From Rhynchopus sp. YZ270_cl-10 (lineage: Eukaryota; Euglenozoa; Diplonemea; Diplonemida; Diplonemidae): 64,000 bases of DNA. The stretch covers positions 1,141,001 through 1,205,000 of the forward strand of contig OZ037905.1 of the NCBI GenBank assembly GCA_964035575.1, given 5' to 3'. Shown piece by piece: positions 32,371-41,450 of this stretch. A program made the position numbers and the translations under genes. The notes under the pieces are model-generated. The model saw nothing but the letters and a program-made list of their open reading frames with translations, was not told the DNA's origin and made no database searches. How positions within the stretch are numbered: the stretch's first letter is position 1; every line of letters begins with the position of its first letter.

Positions 32371-32400
32371 TGAGAAAGGCCTCTCGTGCTTGGTCACCTA
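32371..32400 (+). repeat. Hairpin repeat family A, copy 10
   Basis: TGAGAAAGGCCTCTCGTGCT followed by TGGTCACCTA. The 3' half is well kept and the 5' half is eroded. Confidence 0.5.
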
Positions 32401-34225
32401 AAGTAAAACATTATTTAACAATGTGTAACCTTTTGTGATCTCCATAGTTTAGAGACCCTTTTTTTCTTTCTTTTTTGTGAAAAAAGAGAAGAGGGAGGGG
32501 GGAATCTGGTCTACGTTTGTATTTGCAGTGCAATAATATTTTTTTTTATTGTGTTTTACCCACTGCTCCCTTTGTAGTATGGTTCCCGAATCATTTAGTA
32601 AACAAAACTGCACAACAAGGTGCACACAAAAAAACTCAACTACGATACATGCCCATGCAGGAAATACCCATAATTCATTTCAAAAACATACACAGCAATG
32701 TGTAACTGCTCCACTCTTAACAATAAATTGCCCACAACTGCTTTTACACACACAACACACATAGGAGCCATATTCTGCAAGAATTACCCCCATTAGTGAT
32801 CAAACACACAACAACAAAAAAAACTCGCTACGGGAATGAAGAGACCCGGGTTCTCCATCGCCTACAAACCTCGGGGCAACTACACTCAGAGGGGAGCTAT
32901 CGACACAGTCACCTTGCACGTTCAAGGCACACAGCCTAGAGGGAGGAAGAGGGGATGTTGGAAGGATGGTGATGTGGAATAATCGTTCGGTTGTTTTTTT
33001 TGTTCCTTTCTTGTCACGGATACTCTCAGACCTGGGAGGAAAATGAAAAAGCCAGATTCACAACTTATTCCCAGATCAGGCAGTATCCGTGGTCTTTTCT
33101 TTCTTTTTTTTTGTTTTTTGCACATTTGTTCAAGGGGTTAGTCAGCTTTTTGTTACGTTGGGTCACTGATTTTGACGCATGTTTGCCGGTGTTTGCCAGC
33201 CGTTTAACACAAACATGGGTCAAAACCAGGTGGTCAATTCAAAAAAATAAGCTTTGTCGCTCCATTTTTATGATTTGTCCTCCATAACAATTACGTTTTG
33301 CAGTTGTTGTTGTAGCTTTTTTGAAACCTTTTTTTTACCATTCCTTTTTAGGGAACGGAGCATGTACGGTCCAAGAAAATAGAGTAGGTAGAGGTAGGGC
33401 TAAAGAGGAAGTTGCCTTTCCTAAACGTGCACAACAACTGGCAAAAAAAAAGGGGGGGGGGGAGAGGTGTCGTCACTCACCTTTTTCATCATTGAAATAA
33501 ACATTGTTTACCAATGGTACACTCCAATACTGTTGCCCCTCTTTTTTCGTTCTATTTTTCTTCAGGTAAAGCGAACATTATTGCGGGAGAAAGAAAAAAA
33601 ATATAGTAAAGCTGATAACATACACCTTGTTGTGCAAGGAAGGCTGTTATTACCTCACCATTTGCAATGGTTCTGCACGCACACAAAAAAAAATTCACTG
33701 TTGAGGCTAGGATGATTACAGACGTTGTTGCATCTGGTCAAGCCTTCCCGTACACTAACATTTTAAACACACTCGTTTTGACTGTTTAAAAAAAAACGCA
33801 GTCATGAAAACAAAGGATGGACAAAAAGCAGTTCTAATGAGGGGTGAATATTATCTTTGGAAAAGAGAACAAAACGTTTTTTTTTTTTTTTTTGTCGCTG
33901 TTGAAAGTAAGATGATAGTAACGGTGCGGCGCTATGTTGAAAATATTGATACAAAGATCCGACCTTTTTTGATGGATTTAAAAAAAAAATTAGTGTAGAC
34001 ACCCGAGGATGTGATCCAAGGATGTGATGTACCATAATTTTTTTCCCTTCTTTCCATTGAAAGTTGTAAGAACAAGATTGCAACAAGCTGGCAGTGGTTT
34101 TTCTTTTATTTTATTTTATTTCAATTAAAAAAGGGGATGAAAAAAAACCCCCCGATCTCGCTTCCAATAAGGGAAGTGATGCCTTGAGGGGTACAATGGC
34201 TCCGCTCTTCTCAGAAAATAAAAAA

Positions 34226-34320
34226 CTGTGGTTGATACAAGCACCTCCGACTGACCCACGATGCCAGCCATCCTGATGAAAGCAACAAGCACTCTGCAGT
34301 CTACAACAGTAGATGTAAAA
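34226..34320 (+). repeat. Dispersed repeat family D, copy 2
   Basis: GCACCTCCGACTGACCCACG, ATGCCAGCC, GATGAAAGCA, then CTCTGCAGTC. It pairs with 956-1045. Confidence 0.5.
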
Positions 34321-34430
34321 AAGAAGCCTGATGACTTTCCCGTACCGTAAGAGTACTAAACCGTAAGAGAACTAAAAAATAAACTTTGTAAGATGAAACC
34401 TGATTGGTGCTCCGGGAGGGGTCGATATTG

Positions 34431-34532
34431 ACAGGTCGCTGACACAGGGACTCTATACACACACCCCCTGATATTGACAGGTCGCCGACAGGTTACCGAC
34501 AAGTCGTGACACGTCGCTGACAGGTCGTTGAC
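34431..34532 (+). repeat. Cluster of GACAGGTCG-like words
   Basis: Five to six imperfect copies of GACAGGTCGCTGAC (variants GACAGGTTACCGAC, GACACGTCGCTGAC) occur within 100 bp. This is a degenerate short tandem repeat of unknown role. Confidence 0.55.
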
Positions 34533-34681
34533 CGACTTCCGAAAGCACCACTGACGGGTTTTTTTTCCATTGAAGGGGGGTGAGCTCTATATTCTATTGA
34601 AAACCCTCTTTGTATTAGAAAACTTGGTTGCATTAGTGTACACTCATTCAGGGTTCCCTAATGGGGGGGTTTTTTTCCCTT

Positions 34682-34729
34682 GAAAACTTGGTTGTTTTAG
34701 TGTAGACACCCGAAGATGAACTCCACTAT
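34682..34729 (+). repeat. Mini inverted repeat family B, copy 11
   Basis: GAAAACTTGGTTGTTTTAGT, GTAGACACCCGAAGATGAAC, TCCACTATACTACACGG. It is near-identical to 21558-21605. Confidence 0.7.
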
Positions 34730-34813
34730 ACTACACGGATCTAAGTGCTGCCGGAAATTTCCTTTTTTTATTATTGTGCGCAGAACACTGTTGTACCCAA
34801 TATGGTGTCAGTA

Positions 34814-34842
34814 TTAGTGTAGGCCCGAGGATGAGCTCCACT
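34814..34842 (+). repeat. Mini inverted repeat family B, copy 12
   Basis: TAGTGTAGGCCCGAGGATGA followed by GCTCCACTA. The core is 2-3 bp shorter than in other copies, and the GAAAACTTGG lead-in is missing. Confidence 0.6.
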
Positions 34843-35074
34843 ATACCGATACTGTGTCACCCACAGTAGTCCCTCGATGATGTCCGATGGGAGCCATGCA
34901 AGGATTCAAGCAGATTCGAGAGATGTTCTGTTTTGTAGGTCTTTTCAATTACTGTTCTCAGAATGGTGTTCTCTGACCTAGAATGGGAGATCCGAGTTTA
35001 AAAAAAGGAAACAAAAAAAAAAATTGACAGATGAATGTGCCTTTCATGCATACACACATTTGAATCACAACTAA

Positions 35075-35145
35075 AAATTGGCTCGAAACACGAAGTCTCT
35101 TCTCGTGACAGTGTACCTTGATATAGTGCACCGTGGGTGGAATTG
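35075..35145 (+). repeat. Dispersed repeat family C, copy 3
   Basis: CGAAACACGAAGTCTCTTCT, CGTGACAGTGTACCTTGATA, then GTGCACCGTGGG. It is a diverged copy. Confidence 0.45.
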
Positions 35146-35842
35146 AATGATGCAAGAAATCTACATTGGGGGGGAAAATGGGATTTAAAAAAAAGAGAAG
35201 TTGAAAGTCAGCGGAAAGATGCTGACTTCAAAAATATTGAAAAAGGCATCCCAGAAAGGGGCTAAAAAAACTGCTATTAAAAAAAGCGGTACCCGGCACC
35301 CCCCCTTCGGTTCTGGAAAAACACCGAAGGTGTTATTGAATCTGCATCATTCACCAAAAAAAAAAAAAAAAAAAAAAAAACTACACTGGATTTGGTATCA
35401 CTGAGCAGCTTTGCCATCGCTTCGTTGCGGAAAAGATTGGGGAAATGAAGAAAATGTGGTTGATAAGACATTGTTTGTAATATTTTGAAGAAACAAATCA
35501 AACGGGTGGAGGGGTAAGTAACGAATGAGAACACAGGAAAAACAAACTAACGCATTTAACATAAGTAAGAACTAAACAACGTATGAGGTATACTTCTAAT
35601 CGTATTTAACCTCAAAAGAGACGTCGCGCCGTGCCTGCGCAGACATGTAACTCCCCCACACGCTCGATACAAGTACAAGAGTGATGCCAATGATATATCT
35701 GTAGGTAAGTGGTAAGTGGTCGTCATTGATACCAGAGGGTATGTAATATATTGTTTGAAAATTTGGCTGAAAAGACCAGTGAAGACTCTGAGGATGTCAG
35801 AACAAATCAAAACTGCCAGACATTTTTAAAAAAAAAGTAAAG

Positions 35843-36559
35843 TTGATAGTGCAGAGGCCTCTGGGACGCGGCCCTGACACTCCCGTGGGCTATCGAATAC
35901 CCAGAGTGCTGAGGGCCTGGGACCTCCTCTGTAGTTGGATGGTGTCGGCGGAGCAGCAAGGTCAGTGGTGGAACTGCCCGAGGCAGGTGGAGTTGGGGAA
36001 CTCCCTCTGGACTGCGTTTCTCACAAAACAAATGTTCGCCCCCAAGGGCCTGACCGCGGCGTACGTGAAGGCGCACACTCTGAAACACAGGGAGAACGTG
36101 CACCCATGCTTCAAAGCAGGGGCCACCCACGACCAGCAGGCGGCGACGGCGGCGAAGGCGAAGCACGCAGCCGCCGTTGCGAGTGGCAAGGGAACAAGGG
36201 GGGGGCGGCCGGAGCAACAGCAGGGGCAGAAAATACCCCAGCGACAACAACGACAACAAGAAGGGGGGGCCGAAGGGCCGCGACCACAGCTCGGGAAACG
36301 GCAGGGAAGCAGTGACTGGCTTCTCCCTGCCCCCCTTCTGCCAGTACCCCCCCGTTCCCTCCCTCCAAAAACCCGTTGTAAGGTTTTAACAGGGCATGCG
36401 CCGCCCGTAGGATTCGACACCAGCAACCTCATCGCCGTGAGGATGCGCGAGTACATGAACGCGATGTACAAACCCCCACAACGGAGCCACAGAACGCACG
36501 AGTTGCATTTAAAAAAAGGTACAAAAATGCTAGCAAAAAAATGGCATACCCTGGACTGA
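35843..36559 (+). other. Possible plus-strand exon or gene relic, unrecognised
   Basis: A GC-rich block stands out from AT-rich surroundings and carries an open plus-strand frame of about 238 codons. The first ATG is at 35939; before it the frame runs back to a possible acceptor (GATAGTGCAG). The first part (RAWDLLCSWMVSAEQQGQWW and KQMFAPKGLTAAYVKAHTLK) has natural protein composition. The middle is low in complexity, and another frame there looks equally coding-like. Its end overlaps the transporter gene by 131 bp on the opposite strand. It may be an exon, a decayed gene or chance. I do not recognise it. Confidence 0.3.
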
Positions 36560-38321
36560 GAAGACTAGAGTTGTCCTCAACAAAGGAAATCACAAACACC
36601 AGCTGTGCACTAATCGCAAGCGCAACAGTGAGGGGGTGCAGGAACGAGAGCACATGGATCAACAGCGAGTTCCCCACGGTCAAAGCGGCCACAGCTGTGA
36701 AATACCGCCACTCTGAGTAATCAGACAGCTCGTTGAAGATATCCGGTACGGATGCACCCCAGACAAGAGCCAGAGGGAGGTGGACCAGCGACGAGAACAG
36801 TTGCGACATAAAGAGCAAGAGGATCAACGAGATGGAGTTGCGCAGCTTGTGTGCCAACATCAACTCCACGGCGGAGAAGACAGACGACGTCATCCCTATG
36901 CAGATGCCAGCCCCGAAGTGTGCAGGGTTGTCGACACCCTTCATCAAAGCGTTGCTCACCATCAACCCCATGCCCACCATCGCCGCAAACGCTGACGTAA
37001 ACTCCGATGCGAAGAGCTGCTGCCGTGTGAGCAGCCTGAAGACCAGAAGCATAAAGGTCTCCTGTGTGATCGCGATGTGCACAGGCACGTCACCACCCTG
37101 ATTCCCCGTGGTGTAGTCCAACGCCACCTGCCCCGACGCACGCTCCAACGCCATCACAAGCCCAAGAAGCGCCAACATCCCCAGGCCCTTCTTCGATGCG
37201 AGGAATGCCTTATCCTCAGGGGTAGGGTTCCACATACACGGAAACAGAAAGCCCAGCAGCACAGCCTGCCCAATACTTGTCCACCATGCAAGCACAGGGG
37301 GCGCCACATTGTCCGAGAGCGTCGACTCCTTCTCCATCTTCTGCAGGTCGTATGCTGCGTAGGCTAGCAGTGCGTTCACAACGATGAGACACATCCACGC
37401 CCAGCGAGGACGCTTGAAGCTCACATCCAGGACAATGGCGCACTGGTCCGTTGCCTCGTACACATACACACTCTCAATGGGCTTGCCATCGAAGGTGAGG
37501 AATCCTACACGCTTCTTCACCGGCACCTCCGCAACAAGCGGACGCGACGCACGCGACTGCACCTCCGACATGAGGGCCTCGTCATCCGAGAGCGGCAAGC
37601 CTGGTGTCGTGCGCCCCCGCTCTGTGCACTTATCCAGCGCACACTCGCTGTCGGCACGGCCGCTGTCATAACACCCCTCATCCACGGGCGACAGTGTAGT
37701 GCGTATGGAAATAGCAGCAGTGTGCGGGTCGTAGTTGAGGGCCGCAAGCCTCCCTGTGGGGGAGTGCCCGTAGACGGCGTTGTTGTAGGCCAGCGAGGCT
37801 GCCTTGGAGCTGGCAGAGGGCACGCAGGAGGGCACGCTGATGGCGTGCGAGCGCCCGCCACGTGGCGAGGGTGGCTGTGGTGCTGGAGAGGCGCGGGACA
37901 CTGGTGTGCGGTCGAGAAGGGACGTCCGTTCGTGCGACAGCTTTGGCGTCGACAGGATGGAGTGGTGGTATGAATCGGGCCGTTCAGAGATGCTGATCGG
38001 TACGGAGTAGGCACTGCCGCAGTCGCTTCCTGCTGCGCCTGGGGGAAGGGGTGCGAGGCCTGCACCGTCCACATTCCCAACAGGAGGCTGTGACGCATCA
38101 TGTGTCGGTGTCAACGACCCTGTCGCAAGCATCCCGTCCACAAGGTGGCTTACCTGCACATTCAGCCGCTCGCTCACCTCCCGCAAATCAAGCCGCCACT
38201 CCCGCGAACCACCCGCATGAGCATCACGTTCCCTAGCCGACCCGTACCCCTCCCTCGAACAAAAACTCCCACCCAACGCTGCGTCAAAGGCATCACCAGA
38301 CACACTACTATGGTAAGACAT
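36429..38321 (-). CDS. SLC35-like drug/metabolite transporter with long cytosolic N-terminus
   Basis: A 630-residue membrane protein in one frame. Residues 1-305 are polar and probably disordered, with many Ser/Thr-Pro sites. From about 309 onward about ten hydrophobic helices follow (for example WAWMCLIVVNALLAYAAYD, FGAGICIGMTSSVFSAVELM, SLILLLFMSQLFSSLVHLPL and the last YAIFLLAFLYLFLNA). Ten helices and the segment HPLTVALAISAQLVFVISFV before the last helix fit the nucleotide-sugar/triose-phosphate transporter branch of the DMT superfamily. The substrate cannot be read from the sequence; Golgi or ER membrane would be usual. A GTATGC donor-like word sits just before the last helix. I read through it, because splicing there would remove helix ten. 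Confidence 0.85.
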   Translation of the reverse strand: MSYHSSVSGDAFDAALGGSFCSREGYGSARERDAHAGGSREWRLDLREVSERLNVQVSHLVDGMLATGSLTPTHDASQPPVGNVDGAGLAPLPPGAAGSDCGSAYSVPISISERPDSYHHSILSTPKLSHERTSLLDRTPVSRASPAPQPPSPRGGRSHAISVPSCVPSASSKAASLAYNNAVYGHSPTGRLAALNYDPHTAAISIRTTLSPVDEGCYDSGRADSECALDKCTERGRTTPGLPLSDDEALMSEVQSRASRPLVAEVPVKKRVGFLTFDGKPIESVYVYEATDQCAIVLDVSFKRPRWAWMCLIVVNALLAYAAYDLQKMEKESTLSDNVAPPVLAWWTSIGQAVLLGFLFPCMWNPTPEDKAFLASKKGLGMLALLGLVMALERASGQVALDYTTGNQGGDVPVHIAITQETFMLLVFRLLTRQQLFASEFTSAFAAMVGMGLMVSNALMKGVDNPAHFGAGICIGMTSSVFSAVELMLAHKLRNSISLILLLFMSQLFSSLVHLPLALVWGASVPDIFNELSDYSEWRYFTAVAALTVGNSLLIHVLSFLHPLTVALAISAQLVFVISFVEDNSSLLSPGYAIFLLAFLYLFLNATRAFCGSVVGVCTSRSCTRASSRR

Positions 38322-38484
38322 GCAAACCCTTTTGCCTTCACTGGTAGAGTTATGAAGTTTGAGAGGAAAATGTTGGGAAATTGGAGAAAAGAAAAGCGGG
38401 GCAGCGGGAGGGGAGAGGGAGGGGGGAGGTGTTTAGTGTCTTAACTTAATTTGAACGGATGAATGTGACAAAAAAAAAAGGGTT

Positions 38485-38550
38485 GACTTGAAATATAACA
38501 GCCCCTTATGAACAGTGTACCGTGGTACAATGACCGGGTGTACCGAGGTA
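38485..38550 (+). repeat. Dispersed repeat family C, copy 4
   Basis: ACTTGAAATATAACAGCCCC, TTATGAACAGTGTACCGTGG, TACAATGACCGGGTGTACCG. It is the closest match to the copy near 29000. Confidence 0.6.
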
Positions 38551-38978
38551 AACTGCAGCCCTACACCTATTTTGAGGTTTGCAAAATAAAATGTATGGAA
38601 AAAAGATCGGGTCTTTTGTTTGTGCGCTCAAAGCCGGGAAAACAAAAAGGTGAAAAAATGTGTTAAACTGAAGTACGGTTGTTGTGGTTAATTGAGTACT
38701 CAAAGAAACAAGCAAGCTTCTGTTTTTTTCAATCCGTTTTGTTTGCCCTGCAGCGCTGCCTCCAATCTTTTTAGAATTGACAACAAGTTGTTTTATCAAA
38801 AAAAAAGGGGGCACAAAAAGCTATTCTGGTGTGGCTGACCCGAAAATTTAGACCCTTTTGGGCCATTCTTGGCCATCCAACAACGATGAATTTGCCACAC
38901 CGTATTCTCTAGCAATAGTTAGCAATTATTATTGCAAACACTGCGTTTTAGTTTTTTTTTTCTTTTTTCCTTTTTTTT

Positions 38979-39027
38979 GAAAACTTGGTTGTATTAGTGT
39001 AGCCACCCTCCAGAGTGTGCTCCACTA
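38979..39027 (+). repeat. Mini inverted repeat family B, copy 13
   Basis: GAAAACTTGGTTGTATTAGT, GTAGCCACCCTCCAGAGTGT, GCTCCACTA. The middle differs, as in copy 5, but the ends are kept. Confidence 0.65.
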
Positions 39028-39539
39028 TACTAAACACTGTTACCTCACCGCAGACGAGCGCGATGATCTCTCTTGTGTCATTGTTATGTACCAACCAAAA
39101 TCTGCTTAGGCATCTAAAAAGGCCTGTTTTTGCCACTTTAAAATGAATATTTTCACGCCAAAAAAAGATGTACAGGTGGATAGGTGGATTTTATGGACAC
39201 TGAGATCTTTTTTTCTTTCTTTTCTATTTTTTTTTTTTTTTTTAATTTGCAAGCCATGGAAAGTACACAGGCAGCATCTTTCATCCCCCTGTGAGTGTGG
39301 TAAAGCATAGGTAACCCCCTGTTGTCTGACTCCAAAAAGGACATCACTGCAGACCGGCTAGCTACACTGAACAGGCCGAAACAATGATTCTACCCCTACC
39401 ACACCCCCCCTTTTCTTCTCTGGATTGGCTAGAATAAATATCCTCCTATATACCTCTAATTTATAGATTCGGCAAAAAATTGAGTCTATTCAAAGTCTCA
39501 CCCTGACCCATAAATTAGGGATTAGGGTGTTTACAACCT

Positions 39540-41450
39540 TTAGTGGGAGACAAGGACGTTCTCGTCGCAGAGCGGGCAGCTCTCTTTGTTTGACATTCGG
39601 AGGTCGAAGGGTGTGTATGGGAGGAATGCGGAGAGCACGTCGTATGTGTCGCAGGGCTCTGCTGGGAGGTTGAGCGCTTCGAGTAGGACTGGGAGGGGGA
39701 AGGAGGGGAGGCGTTCCCCTGCTGTGCCGTCTTCGGATTCTGAGGCAAGCGAGGTGAACTCACCGCCGCAGCGGACAGCCCTGCGTGCCAAGACCTTGAG
39801 CAGATCCTTGGGTGCGTAGCGTGTGGCAACGTTCAAGCAGTCTGCCACCCGTCGAATGCGTTCCAGAGAGATTGTAGTGCTGTCGCCACACCACGCCCGC
39901 TTCTGCCCCGCCGCCTCCCCCACCACCCGAAACCCCACCACCGCGTCCGCATGCTTCACATCAAACAACATCGTCGCAGTCGTCATCTCCTTCCCGGAAC
40001 GGTACCACTCCTCCCGCAAAGTCCGCAGCCGTGCGCCTGCTTCTGCACCAGAGAGCTCCCCAGAGAGCAGGCGTGTCTCAAGTCTCTCCAAGTCCTTCGT
40101 GTACAGAGAGGTGACGGGGAATTCATTTGCAGGAGCAAGGCGAGTGCTACGCCGCATTGTATTGCCGTTTGCAAGTGGTAAGGAGGGGGAATCGGGTGTG
40201 CCACATCCAGAAGCCTGTCGGGCAACAAGAGGTAGCGTTTCGTCGTCCGTCAGCGTATGTGCGATGCAGCCTAAAATCAGATGAGTGTAGTCCCAAACCT
40301 GCCTGAAGTCTTGACTCACCGGGATCAAGGAGGAGATGCGCATCAGTGGGATGGTTGGGTGGGTGCAAAGGACTCTGTGGTTAGAAGTTTGCAGTGCAGA
40401 TGCTGCGGCGTAGAATGTTTGCGGCTTTCGCACGACCCTGTCGTTGCACACCTCTCTGACGAGGAGGTCAGGCGAGTACTCATGCCCGCAGTAGACAAAC
40501 GCCTCAGGCCTGCAGCGCTCGAGGATGGCTGCGTGGTTCTGTGTCATCTGCGTTTCGTTGCCCTCGAAGACAGCACCTGCGCCGCCATGGAAGACAGTGT
40601 CGCCAGAGAACACAACAGAGTCACGCCCATCCACGCAGCTCCCTTCCAAAGAATAAGCAACAGACCCCTCGGTGTGGCAAGGAAGGGCGATGACCTCAAA
40701 CCTTAAAAGGCCCGGCCCAACCTGGATAACCTCACCATCCGAGCACAGCGACGTGCAGTGTGGGACTCGCTCCGAGGCAAACACCCTCCACGAAGCCGGT
40801 GGTGTAGGCTCTGTGTCGGGGCTGATGTCCATGTATTTTTGATACAGCAGCTGTGGGAGCTCTGCATTGCCAGCCATGTGGTCCCAGTGGTGGTGTGTAG
40901 TCAGGATGGCGACCACATCAACAGTTTCCCCGCAAAACACGTCGCGTGATATGTCGATGATGCAGTCGGCTATCTTGTCGGCTTCACCAGGGTCGACAAC
41001 AGCTGCGCACACAGTGCCCGTCTCCCCCTCCTCCTCCACGATCAGGTACGAGTAATTGTCATTGAAGTTCATCATCGCAAACACCCGAGCTTTCCTGTCT
41101 CGCCCAATGTTCGCCCCAGGGATTTCACACCATTTCAAACTCAACGGTGAGCCGCGACTCTTCAGAGCGTAGACATGAATCCACTTGCAATATGGGAGAT
41201 ATATGTGGAAGTACACAGGATACCAAAATACCTTCCAAATGCCAAGGACCAAGAGCGACAAAACGAGGCACGGGACAGATGTGACCGTCGCGGCAAGAGT
41301 GAGTGCAACTATTAAGAGGAGGCCCGCCACGCCAGAAAGAACGGCTGTGCAGTGCACAAATGCTTCCCAAACAGTCATTCTCGGGACATCAGTGCCTGCA
41401 ATGGGAGTATGTGACTGGAGAGACTCACTTGATTGAAACGAACTGTTCAT
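39540..41450 (-). CDS. Membrane-anchored glyoxalase II-like metallo-beta-lactamase-fold hydrolase
   Basis: A 636-residue protein. Residues 31-85 form two or more hydrophobic helices (GVAGLLLIVALTLAATVTSV and LVLSLLVLGIWKVFWYPVYF), an N-terminal membrane anchor. The hydrolase domain follows with all metal ligands of the glyoxalase II branch: THHHWDH at 185-191, His259 in LPCHTEGS, Asp284 in FSGDTVF and His323 in CGHEYS. Glyoxalase II enzymes split S-lactoylglutathione or related thioesters; in euglenozoans trypanothione can replace glutathione. Normal enzymes are about 260 residues. Here some 300 further residues follow, mixed helical, ending in a small CPLCDENVLVSH motif. The role of this tail and the exact substrate are open. 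An AG acceptor (ACTGACAG) lies about 25 bp before the ATG. Confidence 0.85.
   Translation of the reverse strand: MNSSFQSSESLQSHTPIAGTDVPRMTVWEAFVHCTAVLSGVAGLLLIVALTLAATVTSVPCLVLSLLVLGIWKVFWYPVYFHIYLPYCKWIHVYALKSRGSPLSLKWCEIPGANIGRDRKARVFAMMNFNDNYSYLIVEEEGETGTVCAAVVDPGEADKIADCIIDISRDVFCGETVDVVAILTTHHHWDHMAGNAELPQLLYQKYMDISPDTEPTPPASWRVFASERVPHCTSLCSDGEVIQVGPGLLRFEVIALPCHTEGSVAYSLEGSCVDGRDSVVFSGDTVFHGGAGAVFEGNETQMTQNHAAILERCRPEAFVYCGHEYSPDLLVREVCNDRVVRKPQTFYAAASALQTSNHRVLCTHPTIPLMRISSLIPVSQDFRQVWDYTHLILGCIAHTLTDDETLPLVARQASGCGTPDSPSLPLANGNTMRRSTRLAPANEFPVTSLYTKDLERLETRLLSGELSGAEAGARLRTLREEWYRSGKEMTTATMLFDVKHADAVVGFRVVGEAAGQKRAWCGDSTTISLERIRRVADCLNVATRYAPKDLLKVLARRAVRCGGEFTSLASESEDGTAGERLPSFPLPVLLEALNLPAEPCDTYDVLSAFLPYTPFDLRMSNKESCPLCDENVLVSH

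Larger units (their letters stand above)
31705..35842. other. 4-kb gene-poor region with repeat remnants
   Basis: No supported gene. It contains the second GGACCCC-rich copy (31962-32025), a GA dinucleotide run near 32066, a family A hairpin (32371-32400), family B copies (about 33990, 34617, 34682, 34814), family D (34226-34320), family C (35075-35145) and a cluster of GACAGGTCGCTGAC-like words (34431-34532). A 48-codon frame at about 32836-32982 looks faintly protein-like but is too short to support. Confidence 0.55.
38322..39539. other. Intergenic spacer with repeats
   Basis: No gene is seen. It holds family C copy 4 (38485-38550) and a family B copy (38979-39027) that lies about 500 bp past the stop of the hydrolase gene. 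A segment near 39115-39165 resembles part of element 2 (GCCTGTTT...GCCACTTTAAA), suggesting a fragment of that family. Confidence 0.55.

Noticed and set aside
32836-32982. 48-codon plus-strand frame starting MKRPGFSIAYKPRG
   Set aside because: Too short, no homology I recognise, and no splice or conservation evidence.
36540-36560. GTATGC donor near the end of the transporter gene
   Set aside because: Splicing there would delete the tenth membrane helix, and no good acceptor restores an equivalent segment, so I keep the unspliced reading.
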